Shown: piece after piece, positions 25,067 through 32,803 of the stretch
Numbering within the stretch: the first letter of the stretch is position 1
How the letters are laid out: every line of letters starts with the position of its first letter
Source: Prochlorococcus sp. AG-686-P16
GTDB lineage: Bacteria > Cyanobacteriota > Cyanobacteriia > PCC-6307 > Cyanobiaceae
DNA: 35,605 nucleotides
Reading direction: 5' to 3'
Assembly (NCBI GenBank): GCA_003208695.1
Contig: QCVY01000001.1
Location: forward strand, 1-35,605
Translations under genes and position numbers: made by a program
Notes under the pieces: generated by a model
What the model saw: only the letters and a program-made list of their open reading frames with translations
Databases searched by the model: none
Told to the model about the DNA's origin: nothing

Positions 25067-25486
25067 ATGATTGAAGACAAGAATAAATTTTCATCAATAC
25101 TAGCTGTAAATATCTTTTCTTTGGCTTTTACTATATTTTTCTCTTTTTGCATTTCAATAAAACAATCATATGCTTTGTCCCATGATTGGGTTGGAATCCC
25201 AATAAGTGAATACGGTGAACAATTATGGGATAGAAAAAGTATAATCAGGAATCAAGATGGGTCTGTTAGAGTAGTTAGCAAATTTATTCCAAAAACTAAA
25301 AGTGAAATAACGCAAGATATTCTTTATACAATGGACATAAACTGTTTTGAGAAATATTTTAGAGATGTTGACGTTTTCACAGATGAGGAAAATAGTCATT
25401 TAAACAATCTTGCTGATTGGCAAGATCCAAATGGAGACCAACTAATTTTGGGTGTAATTGATCAAGTATGTAGATCTGAAAACTAA
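25067..25486 (+). CDS. Secreted protein of unknown function, weakly like surface-adhesin E proteins
   Basis: A 139-residue protein with an N-terminal signal peptide: a charged start, a hydrophobic stretch at about 14-33, and a likely cleavage after the YALS segment near residue 39. The mature part reads WVGIPISEYGEQLWDRKSIIRN, then a strand with VRVVSKFIPK, and MDINCFEKYFRDVDVF, ending IDQVCRSEN. The order (Trp, aspartate-serine-Ile 'D-x-S-I', Trp or Val strand, 'idC' and a late Cys) resembles the surface-adhesin E-like family; this is my pattern reading, not a search result. Two cysteines, one in MDINC and one in DQVC, could form a disulphide in the periplasm. Function unknown. Confidence 0.72.
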   Translation: MIEDKNKFSSILAVNIFSLAFTIFFSFCISIKQSYALSHDWVGIPISEYGEQLWDRKSIIRNQDGSVRVVSKFIPKTKSEITQDILYTMDINCFEKYFRDVDVFTDEENSHLNNLADWQDPNGDQLILGVIDQVCRSEN

Positions 25487-25538
25487 AAATTTAAATTTGT
25501 AGAATATTCATTTAAAAAGTAACTATCAAAGAAACCTT

Positions 25539-25560
25539 AAAGGTGCTTGGATCTAGATTT
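25539..25560 (-). repeat. Degenerate copy of the tRNA-Phe 3' end
   Basis: The 22 bases at 25539-25560 match 25739-25760, the flank and 3' end of tRNA-Phe, at 18 of 22 positions, with an offset of exactly 200 bases. Both start AAAGGTGC and end AGATTT. Weaker similarity continues for another dozen bases with small gaps (TGGGAGACA against TGGGGACA), so the copy reaches the T-arm. It lacks the rest of a tRNA and cannot be functional. A partial tRNA duplicate beside a tRNA gene is what tRNA-targeting integrases leave behind. Confidence 0.55.
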
Positions 25561-25610
25561 AATGGGAGACAACATTAAAAGTAGTTAAGTCTTAATATCA
25601 GATTAATAAC

Positions 25611-25638
25611 AAAACTATGCCATTCATAGTTTTTTTTT
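25611..25638 (+). terminator. Rho-independent terminator-like hairpin after the secreted-protein gene
   Basis: AAAACTATG and CATAGTTTT pair across a five-base loop and run into eight further T residues on the plus strand. The stem is AT-rich and its first pairs are A-T, so it is moderate in strength. It lies about 125 bases beyond the stop at 25486. It could also end a small transcript starting in that gap. Confidence 0.6.
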
Positions 25639-25698
25639 GCTCTATGAGGAATTCCTTTAAATAACCTAAAAAGGCTGTTATAACTGAAATTAGGCATT

Positions 25699-25721
25699 AA
25701 AAAAGCATCTTTTCAGATGCT
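25699..25721 (-). terminator. Rho-independent terminator of tRNA-Phe
   Basis: On the minus strand AGCATCT and AGATGCT pair across a GAAA tetraloop and are followed by a run of T residues. It starts about 22 bases past the 3' end of tRNA-Phe, a normal spacing. A weaker palindrome (ACCTTT-TATT-AAAGGT) lies between the two and may help trimming. Confidence 0.75.
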
Positions 25722-25743
25722 CATTTAAACCTTTTATTAAAGG

Positions 25744-25816
25744 TGCCAGGACCCAGATTTGAACTGGGGACACGGCGATTTTCAGTCGCCTGCTCTACCA
25801 ACTGAGCTATCCCGGC
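25744..25816 (-). tRNA. tRNA-Phe (anticodon GAA)
   Basis: A 73-base cloverleaf on the minus strand. Acceptor arms GCCGGGA and TCCTGGC pair with one G-U. The D-arm is GCTC/GAGC, the anticodon arm GGCGA/TCGCC encloses the loop CTGAAAA with anticodon GAA, and the T-arm CCCAG/CTGGG encloses TTCAAAT. The discriminator base is A. The gene is followed by CC but not CCA, so CCA is added after transcription. All expected tertiary bases are in place. Confidence 0.98.
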
Positions 25817-25911
25817 TCTATCTTACATACTCTAAATTAAGATGTGTAGTTTGTGAAACCCCTTTCATTAAATTTTTATATCTTGATTAAAGATTTAATG
25901 AATGAAATATA

Positions 25912-27141
25912 TTATTTTGCATTAATTGCTAATAAAGCGGTCCCAAATGAAGTTGTTTTTTTACATGAAATTATTGGGATATTAATAATCCGTTCTCTTA
26001 TGGCTCTCCACTGAGGGTTTTTTGAACCTCCACCAGTAGTAACAATTCTTTTTGGAAGTGATCCTGTCAGCTCATATAGTTTCTCCCATCCTTTCAATTC
26101 AATTATTGCTAACCCCTCGAACAATGCATGTAAATAAAGTGAGTCACTAACTGGCCTAGGACTAAGAATTGGCTCTAAAAAAGGATTATTAACAGGAAAT
26201 CTCTCACCCCTGCTATTGAGTGGTAAAAGATTTAGAGAAGTTTTTTTTGAGGGATTTATTTGTCTGCTAAGTTCTTTTATTTCTAAATCAGAAAAAAATT
26301 GAGATAAAATTCCACAGCCAGCGTTTGATGCTCCTCCACATATCCAGTCTTCACTTAATCGATGGGTTGTAATTCCCTTTTCTTTGATTGGGGTCTTATT
26401 AATTTTTTTTACTACGATTGTGGTTCCTAAAACCGTTAGACCTTCTTCTTTTCCTAATCCTGCAGCTAAAAAAGCTGCATTTGAATCAGTTGTCCCCGAG
26501 ACTAATAGTATTTTCTTATTTAATTTGAACCTTTCGGCTATGTCAGTATCGATTTGCCCCAAGATTTTTCCGCTTTTAATTATTAGAGGTAAGCATTTTT
26601 GCCATGAAGTATTTAGATAACTTTTTGGCCAAGATTCTTTTATTAAATCCCAACCAAGTTTGATATTGTTGCCTTCTTCTCCATATGTCCAATCTTTCAA
26701 AAACCAGCCAGTTATCAAGTCAGATTGATGTCTTAAAAGAATATTTTCCCCAAATTTATCTATTAGTTGTAATGCTTTAGCTAAACTACTGTATGGGGTT
26801 TGTAAATGATATTCTCCATCCGTTATCGATTCAATAAGGATTTTATGTTCATTACATGCTTGATCATAAGGTATAGCTTCTCCTATCGGATCTCCTCTTA
26901 AATTACAAGCTGTTAAAGTTCCGGAAGTGCCAGAGATTGCTAAATTAACAATATTGTTTTTTATATCAAGAGGTAAATTATCTAGAAGTTTTTCACAAGA
27001 ATTAATCCAAGAGTTAGGATCTTTAAAGCCATATTGATAGGGAACTGAATTCGTATATCTTAACTCCTTTTTAAAATCAATTATGGAGATTCTTACACCA
27101 CTAGTCCCAAAATCTAATCCCCCAAAAAAATCATCTGGCAT
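25912..27141 (-). CDS. FGGY-family carbohydrate kinase (possible D-ribulokinase)
   Basis: A 409-residue kinase of the FGGY family within the hexokinase/actin superfamily. The N-terminal phosphate-binding loop is GLDFGTSGVRISIID, LAISGTSGTL is the second conserved strand-turn, LVSGTTDSNAAFLAAGLG binds substrate, and VTTGGGSKNPQWR is the C-terminal adenosine motif. It is shorter than canonical xylulokinases (about 480-500). Cyanobacterial and plant enzymes of this shorter type have been reported as D-ribulose kinases, so that is my favoured activity, but xylulose or another sugar cannot be excluded. It sits six bases after metK on the same strand. Confidence 0.88.
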   Translation of the reverse strand: MPDDFFGGLDFGTSGVRISIIDFKKELRYTNSVPYQYGFKDPNSWINSCEKLLDNLPLDIKNNIVNLAISGTSGTLTACNLRGDPIGEAIPYDQACNEHKILIESITDGEYHLQTPYSSLAKALQLIDKFGENILLRHQSDLITGWFLKDWTYGEEGNNIKLGWDLIKESWPKSYLNTSWQKCLPLIIKSGKILGQIDTDIAERFKLNKKILLVSGTTDSNAAFLAAGLGKEEGLTVLGTTIVVKKINKTPIKEKGITTHRLSEDWICGGASNAGCGILSQFFSDLEIKELSRQINPSKKTSLNLLPLNSRGERFPVNNPFLEPILSPRPVSDSLYLHALFEGLAIIELKGWEKLYELTGSLPKRIVTTGGGSKNPQWRAIRERIINIPIISCKKTTSFGTALLAINAK

Positions 27142-27147
27142 AAATAT

Positions 27148-28389
27148 TTACAAAAGGTTTTTTGAGGCCTCTACTAATTGGGCTGATTTTTCTTCAACAC
27201 TTTCCCAAGGAAGCTTTAGATCATTTCTACCAAAGTGTCCATAAGATGCAGTTTTTCTGAAAAATTCACCACCCATTTTTTTTGGTAGATTTCTTAAATC
27301 AAACTCTTTTATTATTGCTGCAGGTCTTAAATCAAAGTTGTTTTTAATTAGTTCTTTCAAATTATTTTGAGAAATAACACCAGTACCAAAAGTTTCAACA
27401 AGAATTGAAATTGGTTTGGCAACTCCAATGGCATAACTTAATTGTACTTCTGCCTTTTTTGCTAATTTTGCTTTAACAATACTTTTAGCTACATAACGTG
27501 CTGCATATGCAGCTGATCTGTCAACTTTAGTAGGATCTTTACCAGAGAATGCACCGCCTCCATGCCTTGCATATCCTCCATAAGTATCTACAATTATTTT
27601 TCTGCCAGTAAGTCCTGCATCGCCTTGAGGTCCACCTACAACAAATTTACCTGTGGGATTCACGAGGAATCTTGTATTTTGACTTGTTGGTTTGATTTCT
27701 AAATCTTCTGTTGCTGGTAATACAACATTGATCCATAAATCTTCTTTTATCTTTTGACGAATTTCTTCTTCATTTGTAAGTCCATCAATCTCAGTAGTAT
27801 GCTGAGTTGAAATTAAAATGGTGTTTATTGAAACTGGGACCCCTTTTTTGTAATCAATACTTACTTGAGTTTTTCCATCAGGTAGAAGATAATCAAGAAC
27901 TTTTTCATGTCTTACTTTTGCAAGTTGTATTGCTAATCTGTGAGCCAAGCTTATTGGTAATGGCATTAATTCAGGTGTTTCATCACATGCATATCCAAAC
28001 ATTATTCCCTGATCACCAGCCCCAGTATTGTTCTCCAAATCCTCGTTCGCATCATCTGCTTCATTTACTCCTTGGGAAATATCAGGTGATTGCTCGTCAA
28101 GAGCCACTAAAACGGCGCAGCTATTTGAGTCAAAACCCCCAGCTTTTGAACCTTCATATCCAATTTCTTTAATTACTTTCCTAACAAGTTTTATATAATC
28201 AAGCTTTGCTTTAGAAGTTATTTCACCAGTAAGTAAGCAAAGACCAGTATTGACAACTGTTTCGCAGGCTACTCTACTCTCTGGGTCTTCAGTCAATAAA
28301 GCATCTAAAATAGCATCACTGATTTGATCACATATCTTGTCAGGATGACCTTCAGTTACAGATTCAGAAGTAAAAATAAAATCACTCAT
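27148..28389 (-). CDS. metK: S-adenosylmethionine synthetase
   Basis: MetK makes SAM from methionine and ATP. The 413-residue sequence contains the expected blocks in order: FTSESVTEGHPDKICDQISDA at the N-terminus, GAGDQGIMFGYA (ATP-binding hexapeptide), and GGGAFSGKDPTKVDRSAAYAARY (phosphate/K+ site). AIGVAKPISILVETFGTG follows. It is upstream of the FGGY kinase gene and downstream of rpsA. SAM feeds the methyltransferases of chlorophyll and PrmC reactions and, through polyamines, the methylthioadenosine used by MtnP. A 12-base palindrome lies 14 bases upstream of its start. No SAM riboswitch fold was recognised. Confidence 0.98.
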   Translation of the reverse strand: MSDFIFTSESVTEGHPDKICDQISDAILDALLTEDPESRVACETVVNTGLCLLTGEITSKAKLDYIKLVRKVIKEIGYEGSKAGGFDSNSCAVLVALDEQSPDISQGVNEADDANEDLENNTGAGDQGIMFGYACDETPELMPLPISLAHRLAIQLAKVRHEKVLDYLLPDGKTQVSIDYKKGVPVSINTILISTQHTTEIDGLTNEEEIRQKIKEDLWINVVLPATEDLEIKPTSQNTRFLVNPTGKFVVGGPQGDAGLTGRKIIVDTYGGYARHGGGAFSGKDPTKVDRSAAYAARYVAKSIVKAKLAKKAEVQLSYAIGVAKPISILVETFGTGVISQNNLKELIKNNFDLRPAAIIKEFDLRNLPKKMGGEFFRKTASYGHFGRNDLKLPWESVEEKSAQLVEASKNLL

Positions 28390-28402
28390 TTATAAATAAT
28401 TA

Positions 28403-28414
28403 AGGAATATTCCT
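28403..28414. promoter_or_regulatory. Perfect 12-base palindrome upstream of metK
   Basis: AGGAATATTCCT is a perfect inverted repeat, 14 bases before the metK ATG. It would lie in the leader or the promoter. It could be an operator, a short mRNA hairpin or chance, since AT-rich DNA makes such repeats fairly common. No known cyanobacterial regulator site was matched. Confidence 0.3.
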
Positions 28415-28520
28415 AATCTTAATTTAAATCGTAAAATTTAATCAATAGTTATTAAGTTGAAATTATAAGAATTTATTGAATCTAAGATTATTTTGTTTGT
28501 TAAGTTATTAAAAATTAAAT

Positions 28521-29612
28521 TTATACGTTTTCTGAAATCTCTGTGGGTTGCTCTTCGTTTTCATCAGTTTGCTCAAGTAACATTTGCTTATATTTTGCAG
28601 CCATTTCTTCAGCTTTATTAAAAACTTTTTGTGGGTCAGTTAGCATATCACCTGGTTCTGGTTCTAGAGCTTTTGTTGATAAAGAGATTCTCCCTCTCTC
28701 GGAATCTAAGTCTATTATCATTACTTTCATCTGATCATTTACATTCAAAACATTATGAGGTGTTTCAATATGTTCATGACTAATTTCAGAAATATGCAGA
28801 AGACCACTCACTCCTCCGATATCAATAAAAGCTCCATAAGGTTTGATGCCCTTTACCGAACCTACAACAACTTCTCCAACTTCAAGTCTATTCATTTTTT
28901 TCTCAACTAAAGCCCTTCTATGACTTAAAACTAATCTGTTTTTTTCTTCATCCACTTCAAGAAATTTTAAAGGTAAATATTCCCCTTCCAAATCTTCTTT
29001 AATTTTTCTGGCACTAATATGAGATCCAGGGATGAAGCCTCTCAAGCCTTCAACTCTGACTAAAGCCCCACCTCTGTTAGTTGCAAAAACCTCAGAATAT
29101 ATAGTTGCATCTTCTTTTTGTAACTGTCTTACTCTTTCCCATGCTCTTTGGTATTCTATCCTTCTAATTGATAAAGCTAACTGGCCATCTTCATTCTCCT
29201 CACTCATTATAAAAAATTCTCTACTTTCTGAAGGTTGCAAAACATCACTTAGACCTTCAACTCTATTGATAGAAACTTCCTGCATAGGCATAAAAGCTGC
29301 AGTCTTAGCTCCTATATCTATCATTGCTCCTTTAGGCTCTAAAGCAAAAACTGTACCTTTTACAAGATCCCCAGGTTTAAAATTATAATCATATTTTCCT
29401 AATAATGATGCAAACTCTTCTTGAGTAAATCCTGCTGTATCCAAGTCACTATTTCGTCTGCTTGAAGAAGCATCTGCAGAGGGAATATCTTTAGGGTCAA
29501 ATGATAAATCTTCCCCTTTTGGAGTTTCTAAAGTATTGTCTTGTATCGTTGAATTATTAATTTCTTTTTCGTCTGAAATTTCTTCTACTGTTTGGGAAGG
29601 ATTTTCGATCAT
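28521..29612 (-). CDS. rpsA: 30S ribosomal protein S1
   Basis: A 363-residue S1 protein with three S1/OB-fold domains: GDLVKGTVFALEPKGAMIDIG (about residues 80-150), a more divergent second copy (YSEVFATNRGGALVRVEGLRGFIPGSH, about 165-235) and GEVVVGSVKGIKPYGAFIDIGGVSGLLHISEI (about 245-315). The three-domain form is characteristic of cyanobacteria and plastids, as opposed to the six domains of E. coli. The first 75 residues are acidic and Ser-rich, the last 45 Glu/Gln-rich. It helps bind mRNA on the 30S subunit; many Prochlorococcus genes lack a strong Shine-Dalgarno, so S1 may matter more. It lies downstream of nrdR. Confidence 0.96.
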   Translation of the reverse strand: MIENPSQTVEEISDEKEINNSTIQDNTLETPKGEDLSFDPKDIPSADASSSRRNSDLDTAGFTQEEFASLLGKYDYNFKPGDLVKGTVFALEPKGAMIDIGAKTAAFMPMQEVSINRVEGLSDVLQPSESREFFIMSEENEDGQLALSIRRIEYQRAWERVRQLQKEDATIYSEVFATNRGGALVRVEGLRGFIPGSHISARKIKEDLEGEYLPLKFLEVDEEKNRLVLSHRRALVEKKMNRLEVGEVVVGSVKGIKPYGAFIDIGGVSGLLHISEISHEHIETPHNVLNVNDQMKVMIIDLDSERGRISLSTKALEPEPGDMLTDPQKVFNKAEEMAAKYKQMLLEQTDENEEQPTEISENV

Positions 29613-29719
29613 TTGTTGAAACGCAGACCACCTAAGATGGTTAGAAAGGAATGCTTTAAGCCTGCAAACTTAAGAGCAATTTATTTGTAAGATTTATTCT
29701 ACACTTTAATAGGCTGAAT

Positions 29720-30199
29720 TCACAAAATTGAAGCTAACTCATTTTTCGAACTACCTTTTAGAGATTCAAGAGTGGAAACAAAGTCTTTTACTCCATTAAA
29801 CTTCCTATAGACTGATGCATATCTTATGTAAGCAACTTCATTTTCTTTTCTTAGGCCTTTAAGAATTAATTCTCCAATATCAGAAGATTTAATATCTTTA
29901 TTTGAGTCTTGTATGATTTGAGATTCAATTGAGTCAACAAAATTAATAATCGATTCTCTTGAAAATGTTGTTTTTTCGCATGCTCTAGAAATCCCAGTCA
30001 CTAATTTATCTTTATTGAATAATTCTCGGCTACCATCATTTTTAAGAACAGAAATTGGCATTGTCTCAACTCTTTCATATGTGGTAAATCTAAAGCTGCA
30101 ATTTAAACACTCTCTTCTTCTTCTGACACTCTTTCCAGTATCAGCAGATCTTGATTCTAAAACTCTGCTATCTGTGTTTTTACAGGTTGGACACTGCAT
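29720..30199 (-). CDS. nrdR: Transcriptional repressor NrdR
   Basis: NrdR senses (d)ATP and represses ribonucleotide reductase genes. The 159-residue protein has the N-terminal zinc ribbon (CPTCKNTDSRVLESR, then ECLNCSFRFTTYE, giving Cys3-Cys6-Cys31-Cys34) and an ATP-cone from about residue 49 (VLKNDGSRELFNKDKLVTGISRAC). Both domains and the length fit. It is upstream of rpsA and separated by a strong terminator from psbB-psbT, which point the same way. The nrd target gene is not in the window. Confidence 0.97.
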   Translation of the reverse strand: MQCPTCKNTDSRVLESRSADTGKSVRRRRECLNCSFRFTTYERVETMPISVLKNDGSRELFNKDKLVTGISRACEKTTFSRESIINFVDSIESQIIQDSNKDIKSSDIGELILKGLRKENEVAYIRYASVYRKFNGVKDFVSTLESLKGSSKNELASIL

Positions 30200-30267
30200 A
30201 TAGTGAATTAATGAAATCTTTTACTCTAATACTAGATTAATATCACGATTATGAAAAGTAGCAAAAA

Positions 30268-30299
30268 AAAAATCCCTCCTAATTGGTGGAGGGATTTTT
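30268..30299. terminator. Strong bidirectional-looking terminator after psbB-psbT
   Basis: AATCCCTCC (30271-30279) pairs with GGAGGGATT (30288-30296) across an eight-base loop, with A-runs on one side and T-runs on the other, so the stem can extend. It reads as a terminator for psbB-psbT on the minus strand and separates that unit from nrdR. The stem is the most GC-rich of the window's terminators. Confidence 0.85.
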
Positions 30300-30304
30300 T
30301 TTCT

Positions 30305-30403
30305 TTATTTCCTATCGAATTTAGGTGGATCTCTAAAAGCGACTGCAAAAAATAGAGTAACAACTGCAAGAGTTAAGATGAGAACGTAAGCAAAAGCTTC
30401 CAT
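30305..30403 (-). CDS. psbT: Photosystem II reaction centre protein T
   Basis: A 32-residue single-helix PSII subunit reading MEAFAYVLILTLAVVTLFFA and ending FRDPPKFDRK. MEAFAYVLILTLA and the FRDPP turn are diagnostic. It starts 23 bases after the psbB stop and is followed at once by the strong terminator, forming a psbB-psbT unit known from cyanobacteria and plastids. PsbT sits at the PSII dimer interface. Confidence 0.97.
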   Translation of the reverse strand: MEAFAYVLILTLAVVTLFFAVAFRDPPKFDRK

Positions 30404-30426
30404 GAGAAAAAATAATAAAGTTTAAA

Positions 30427-31950
30427 TTAAACCCTTCCTGGGATTCTTCTAGTAGTTTCGTCTCCAAGTTTCTTAAAGAGACCAAATTCAACTTGGTCAC
30501 CTATCTCGGAGTCAATACCAGCAAAGGAATCTTTGTAAAGTGTTCTTGAAGCATGCCACCAATGACCAAATAGGAATAATAATCCGAAACATAAATGTGC
30601 ATAAGTAAACCAAGCTCTTGGGGAACTACGGAATACACCATCAGATTTATAAGTTTCTCTATCAAACTTGAATGCTTCACCAAGTTGTGCTTTCCTAGCG
30701 AGTCTTTTAACTACCGCAGGATCTGTAAATGTTTGACCATTAAGATCACCTCCGTAAATAGTTGCTGTGATTCCAGTTTGTTCAAATGAATACTTTGCTT
30801 CAGCTCTTCTAAAGGGAATATCAGCTCTTACATTACCTTCTTTATCTTCCAAAATAACTGGGAAGTTTTCAAAGAAGTTTGGAATTCTTCTAACTTCTAA
30901 GTCATTGCCCTCTTTATCTGTAAAAGCAATATGCCCTTGCCAACCTGTTGGTAAACCATCTCCATTTACAAGAGCCCCGACCCTAAACAATCCTCCTTTA
31001 GCAGGACTGTTGCCTACGTAATCGTAGAATGCAAGCTTTTCGGGAATTGAAGCATATGCTTCTTCCCTAGTTGCTCCATTATCAATAGCTGTTTGAACTC
31101 TCCTGTTTATTTCAGTTTTGAAGTACCCAGAGTCCCATTGATATCTTGTTGGACCAAACAATTCAACAGGGGTGGTGGCAGAGCCGTACCACATTGTTCC
31201 TGCGACAACAAATGATACAAATAGAACAGCGGCTAGGGCACTAGCTAATACTCCTTCTAAACTTCCAAGTTTAAGGGCTCTATAAAGCCTTTCTCCTGGT
31301 CTATTTGTAATGTGAAATATTCCACCGATAATACCTAAAAGGCCTGCTGCAATATGATTTGCAACTATTCCACCAGGATTAAATGGATTGAATCCATCTG
31401 CTCCCCAAGATGGCGCTACCTGTTCCACATGACCGGTTAGTCCATAGGGATCTGAAACCCAAATGCCGACATTAGCGCAATGAAAAGCTCCAAATCCAAA
31501 GCAAGTAATTCCTGATAAAAGAAGGTGGATCCCAAATATTCTTGGAAGATCAAGAGCAGGTTCCCCAGTTCTTTCATCTTCCCATAAATCTAAATCCCAA
31601 TATGTCCAATGCCAGATTGAAGCAAGCATTAAAAGTCCACTAAAAACAATGTGGGCAGCTGCAACACCTTCAAAGCTCCAGAATCCTGGATCAACTCCAG
31701 TAGCTCCAGTTATATCCCATCCGTTCCAACTACTTGTGATCCCTAATCTCGCCATGAATGGCATGACATACATTCCCTGTCTCCACATTGGATTGAGAAC
31801 AGCGTCTGAAGGATCAAAAATGGCTAATTCATATAAAGCCATAGAACCGGCCCAGCCGGCTAATAATGCAGTATGCATGAGATGCACAGCTAGTAGTCGA
31901 CCGGGGTCGTTGATAACTACTGTGTGAACTCTATACCAAGGCAATCCCAT
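30427..31950 (-). CDS. psbB: Photosystem II CP47 chlorophyll-binding core antenna protein
   Basis: CP47 is the 507-residue inner antenna of PSII, passing excitation energy to the reaction centre. It starts MGLPWYRVHTVV and has six membrane helices carrying paired histidines that ligate chlorophyll, for example LLAVHLMHTALLAGW, AAHIVFSG and FHITNRPGERLY, plus the large lumenal loop between helices V and VI. FAHLCFGLLFLFGHWWHASR-type sequence (here AHLCFGLLFLFGHWWHAS) marks the last helix. The start is 222 bases from the divergent ferredoxin gene, so the promoter lies in that space. Codon use and length are normal. Confidence 0.99.
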   Translation of the reverse strand: MGLPWYRVHTVVINDPGRLLAVHLMHTALLAGWAGSMALYELAIFDPSDAVLNPMWRQGMYVMPFMARLGITSSWNGWDITGATGVDPGFWSFEGVAAAHIVFSGLLMLASIWHWTYWDLDLWEDERTGEPALDLPRIFGIHLLLSGITCFGFGAFHCANVGIWVSDPYGLTGHVEQVAPSWGADGFNPFNPGGIVANHIAAGLLGIIGGIFHITNRPGERLYRALKLGSLEGVLASALAAVLFVSFVVAGTMWYGSATTPVELFGPTRYQWDSGYFKTEINRRVQTAIDNGATREEAYASIPEKLAFYDYVGNSPAKGGLFRVGALVNGDGLPTGWQGHIAFTDKEGNDLEVRRIPNFFENFPVILEDKEGNVRADIPFRRAEAKYSFEQTGITATIYGGDLNGQTFTDPAVVKRLARKAQLGEAFKFDRETYKSDGVFRSSPRAWFTYAHLCFGLLFLFGHWWHASRTLYKDSFAGIDSEIGDQVEFGLFKKLGDETTRRIPGRV

Positions 31951-32172
31951 CGGTTAAATTCTTGTAACGATGCTGAATGAACAGCTAAACAACATGATCG
32001 TAAGGGTTTTTTGGGCATTGAGAGAGTTTTGTAAATAAATTAATTTTCTTAGTAAAATTGGTCAGATAAGTCTGTGTCACTTTAGTTTCAGCGAATTTTG
32101 AACAAAAATATGTTAATATTTTGGTCACAATTCTCAAAGTAAAGCGCCAAAATAGATAAAAATAACAAAAAA

Positions 32173-32535
32173 ATGGCAATTATTAGATTCATCCGTGAAG
32201 GAATAGATATCGAATGCAAACCTGGAGAAAATTTGAGAGAGTTAGTAATTAGAGAGAAATTACAACTTTATGGATTAAAAGGCATACTAGGTAATTGCGG
32301 TGGAGTTGGGCAATGCAGTACTTGTTTTGTTTCTGTTGAAGGGGGAGCGAAAAACTCGCTAAGTCCCCTCACTGTTGTCGAGGAAGAAAAACTCAACAAC
32401 AGGCCTGATAACTGGAGACTTGCCTGTCAAACACTCATCAATTCATCTTCGATAATACTTACTAAGCCTCAATCTCCGCCCTCAAATTTGAAAGATTTAA
32501 AAGAATCTGCTGAAAGCAAAAAATTACCTAGATAA
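32173..32535 (+). CDS. 2Fe-2S ferredoxin-like protein
   Basis: A 120-residue ferredoxin of the adrenodoxin-like spacing. The ligands are C42, C48 and C51 in NCGGVGQCSTC (C-x5-C-x2-C) and C85 in LACQT. This differs from plant-type photosynthetic ferredoxin (C-x4-C-x2-C), so it probably serves a minor or specialised redox partner. The C-terminal 25 residues are Ser/Pro/Lys-rich. It is divergent from psbB and about 100 bases upstream of psbM, which hints at a photosystem-linked role but does not prove it. Confidence 0.88.
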   Translation: MAIIRFIREGIDIECKPGENLRELVIREKLQLYGLKGILGNCGGVGQCSTCFVSVEGGAKNSLSPLTVVEEEKLNNRPDNWRLACQTLINSSSIILTKPQSPPSNLKDLKESAESKKLPR

Positions 32536-32638
32536 ATTGTTTAAGACTGTTAATGAGTTAGTAGAATTTTTGTCTTTTCCCACTTAATTCCCTTTTGAAT
32601 GTCTATAGTCTTAATTATTATTGAATTTGTCTTTTTAA

Positions 32639-32791
32639 ATGGAAACAACAAATTTTGGTTTCGTAGCAAGTCTTCTATTTGTAGGAGTACCAACAATCTT
32701 TCTAATTGGTTTATTTATTTCGACCCAAGATGGCGAGAAATCAAGCTTTTATTCAGATTCTAGTAAAGGTAAACTTGGCCCAAAACGCTAA
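32639..32791 (+). CDS. psbM: Photosystem II reaction centre protein M
   Basis: A 50-residue single-helix PSII subunit with METTNFGFVASLLFVGVPT followed by IFLIGLFISTQD. Those are the PsbM hallmarks (lumenal start, helix with VGVPTxFLIGLF, then TQDG). It is longer than the usual 34-38 residues, because a hydrophilic tail of about 16 residues follows the TQDG turn (from GEKSSFYSD to GPKR). It lies 13 bases ahead of prmC. Confidence 0.95.
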   Translation: METTNFGFVASLLFVGVPTIFLIGLFISTQDGEKSSFYSDSSKGKLGPKR

Positions 32792-32803
32792 GTTAATCTT
32801 TGA

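Noticed and set aside
27807..28172. 121-codon plus-strand frame inside metK
   Set aside because: It is fully antisense to metK, a strongly conserved gene. Its product is low in complexity and rich in Leu, Gln and His, with no recognisable motif.
28390..28520. Possible SAM riboswitch ahead of metK
   Set aside because: No SAM-I, SAM-II or SAM-IV type stems or conserved core could be read in the gap, which is too AT-rich and short for those folds.
29032..29388. 118-codon plus-strand frame inside rpsA
   Set aside because: It is entirely antisense to the S1 domains of rpsA, with Ser/Ala/Leu-rich composition expected of a mirrored frame and no start signal.
31985..32179. 64-codon minus-strand frame upstream of psbB
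   Set aside because: It lies in the psbB/ferredoxin control region, is rich in Phe, Thr and Lys, has no conserved feature, and runs into the divergent ferredoxin start.
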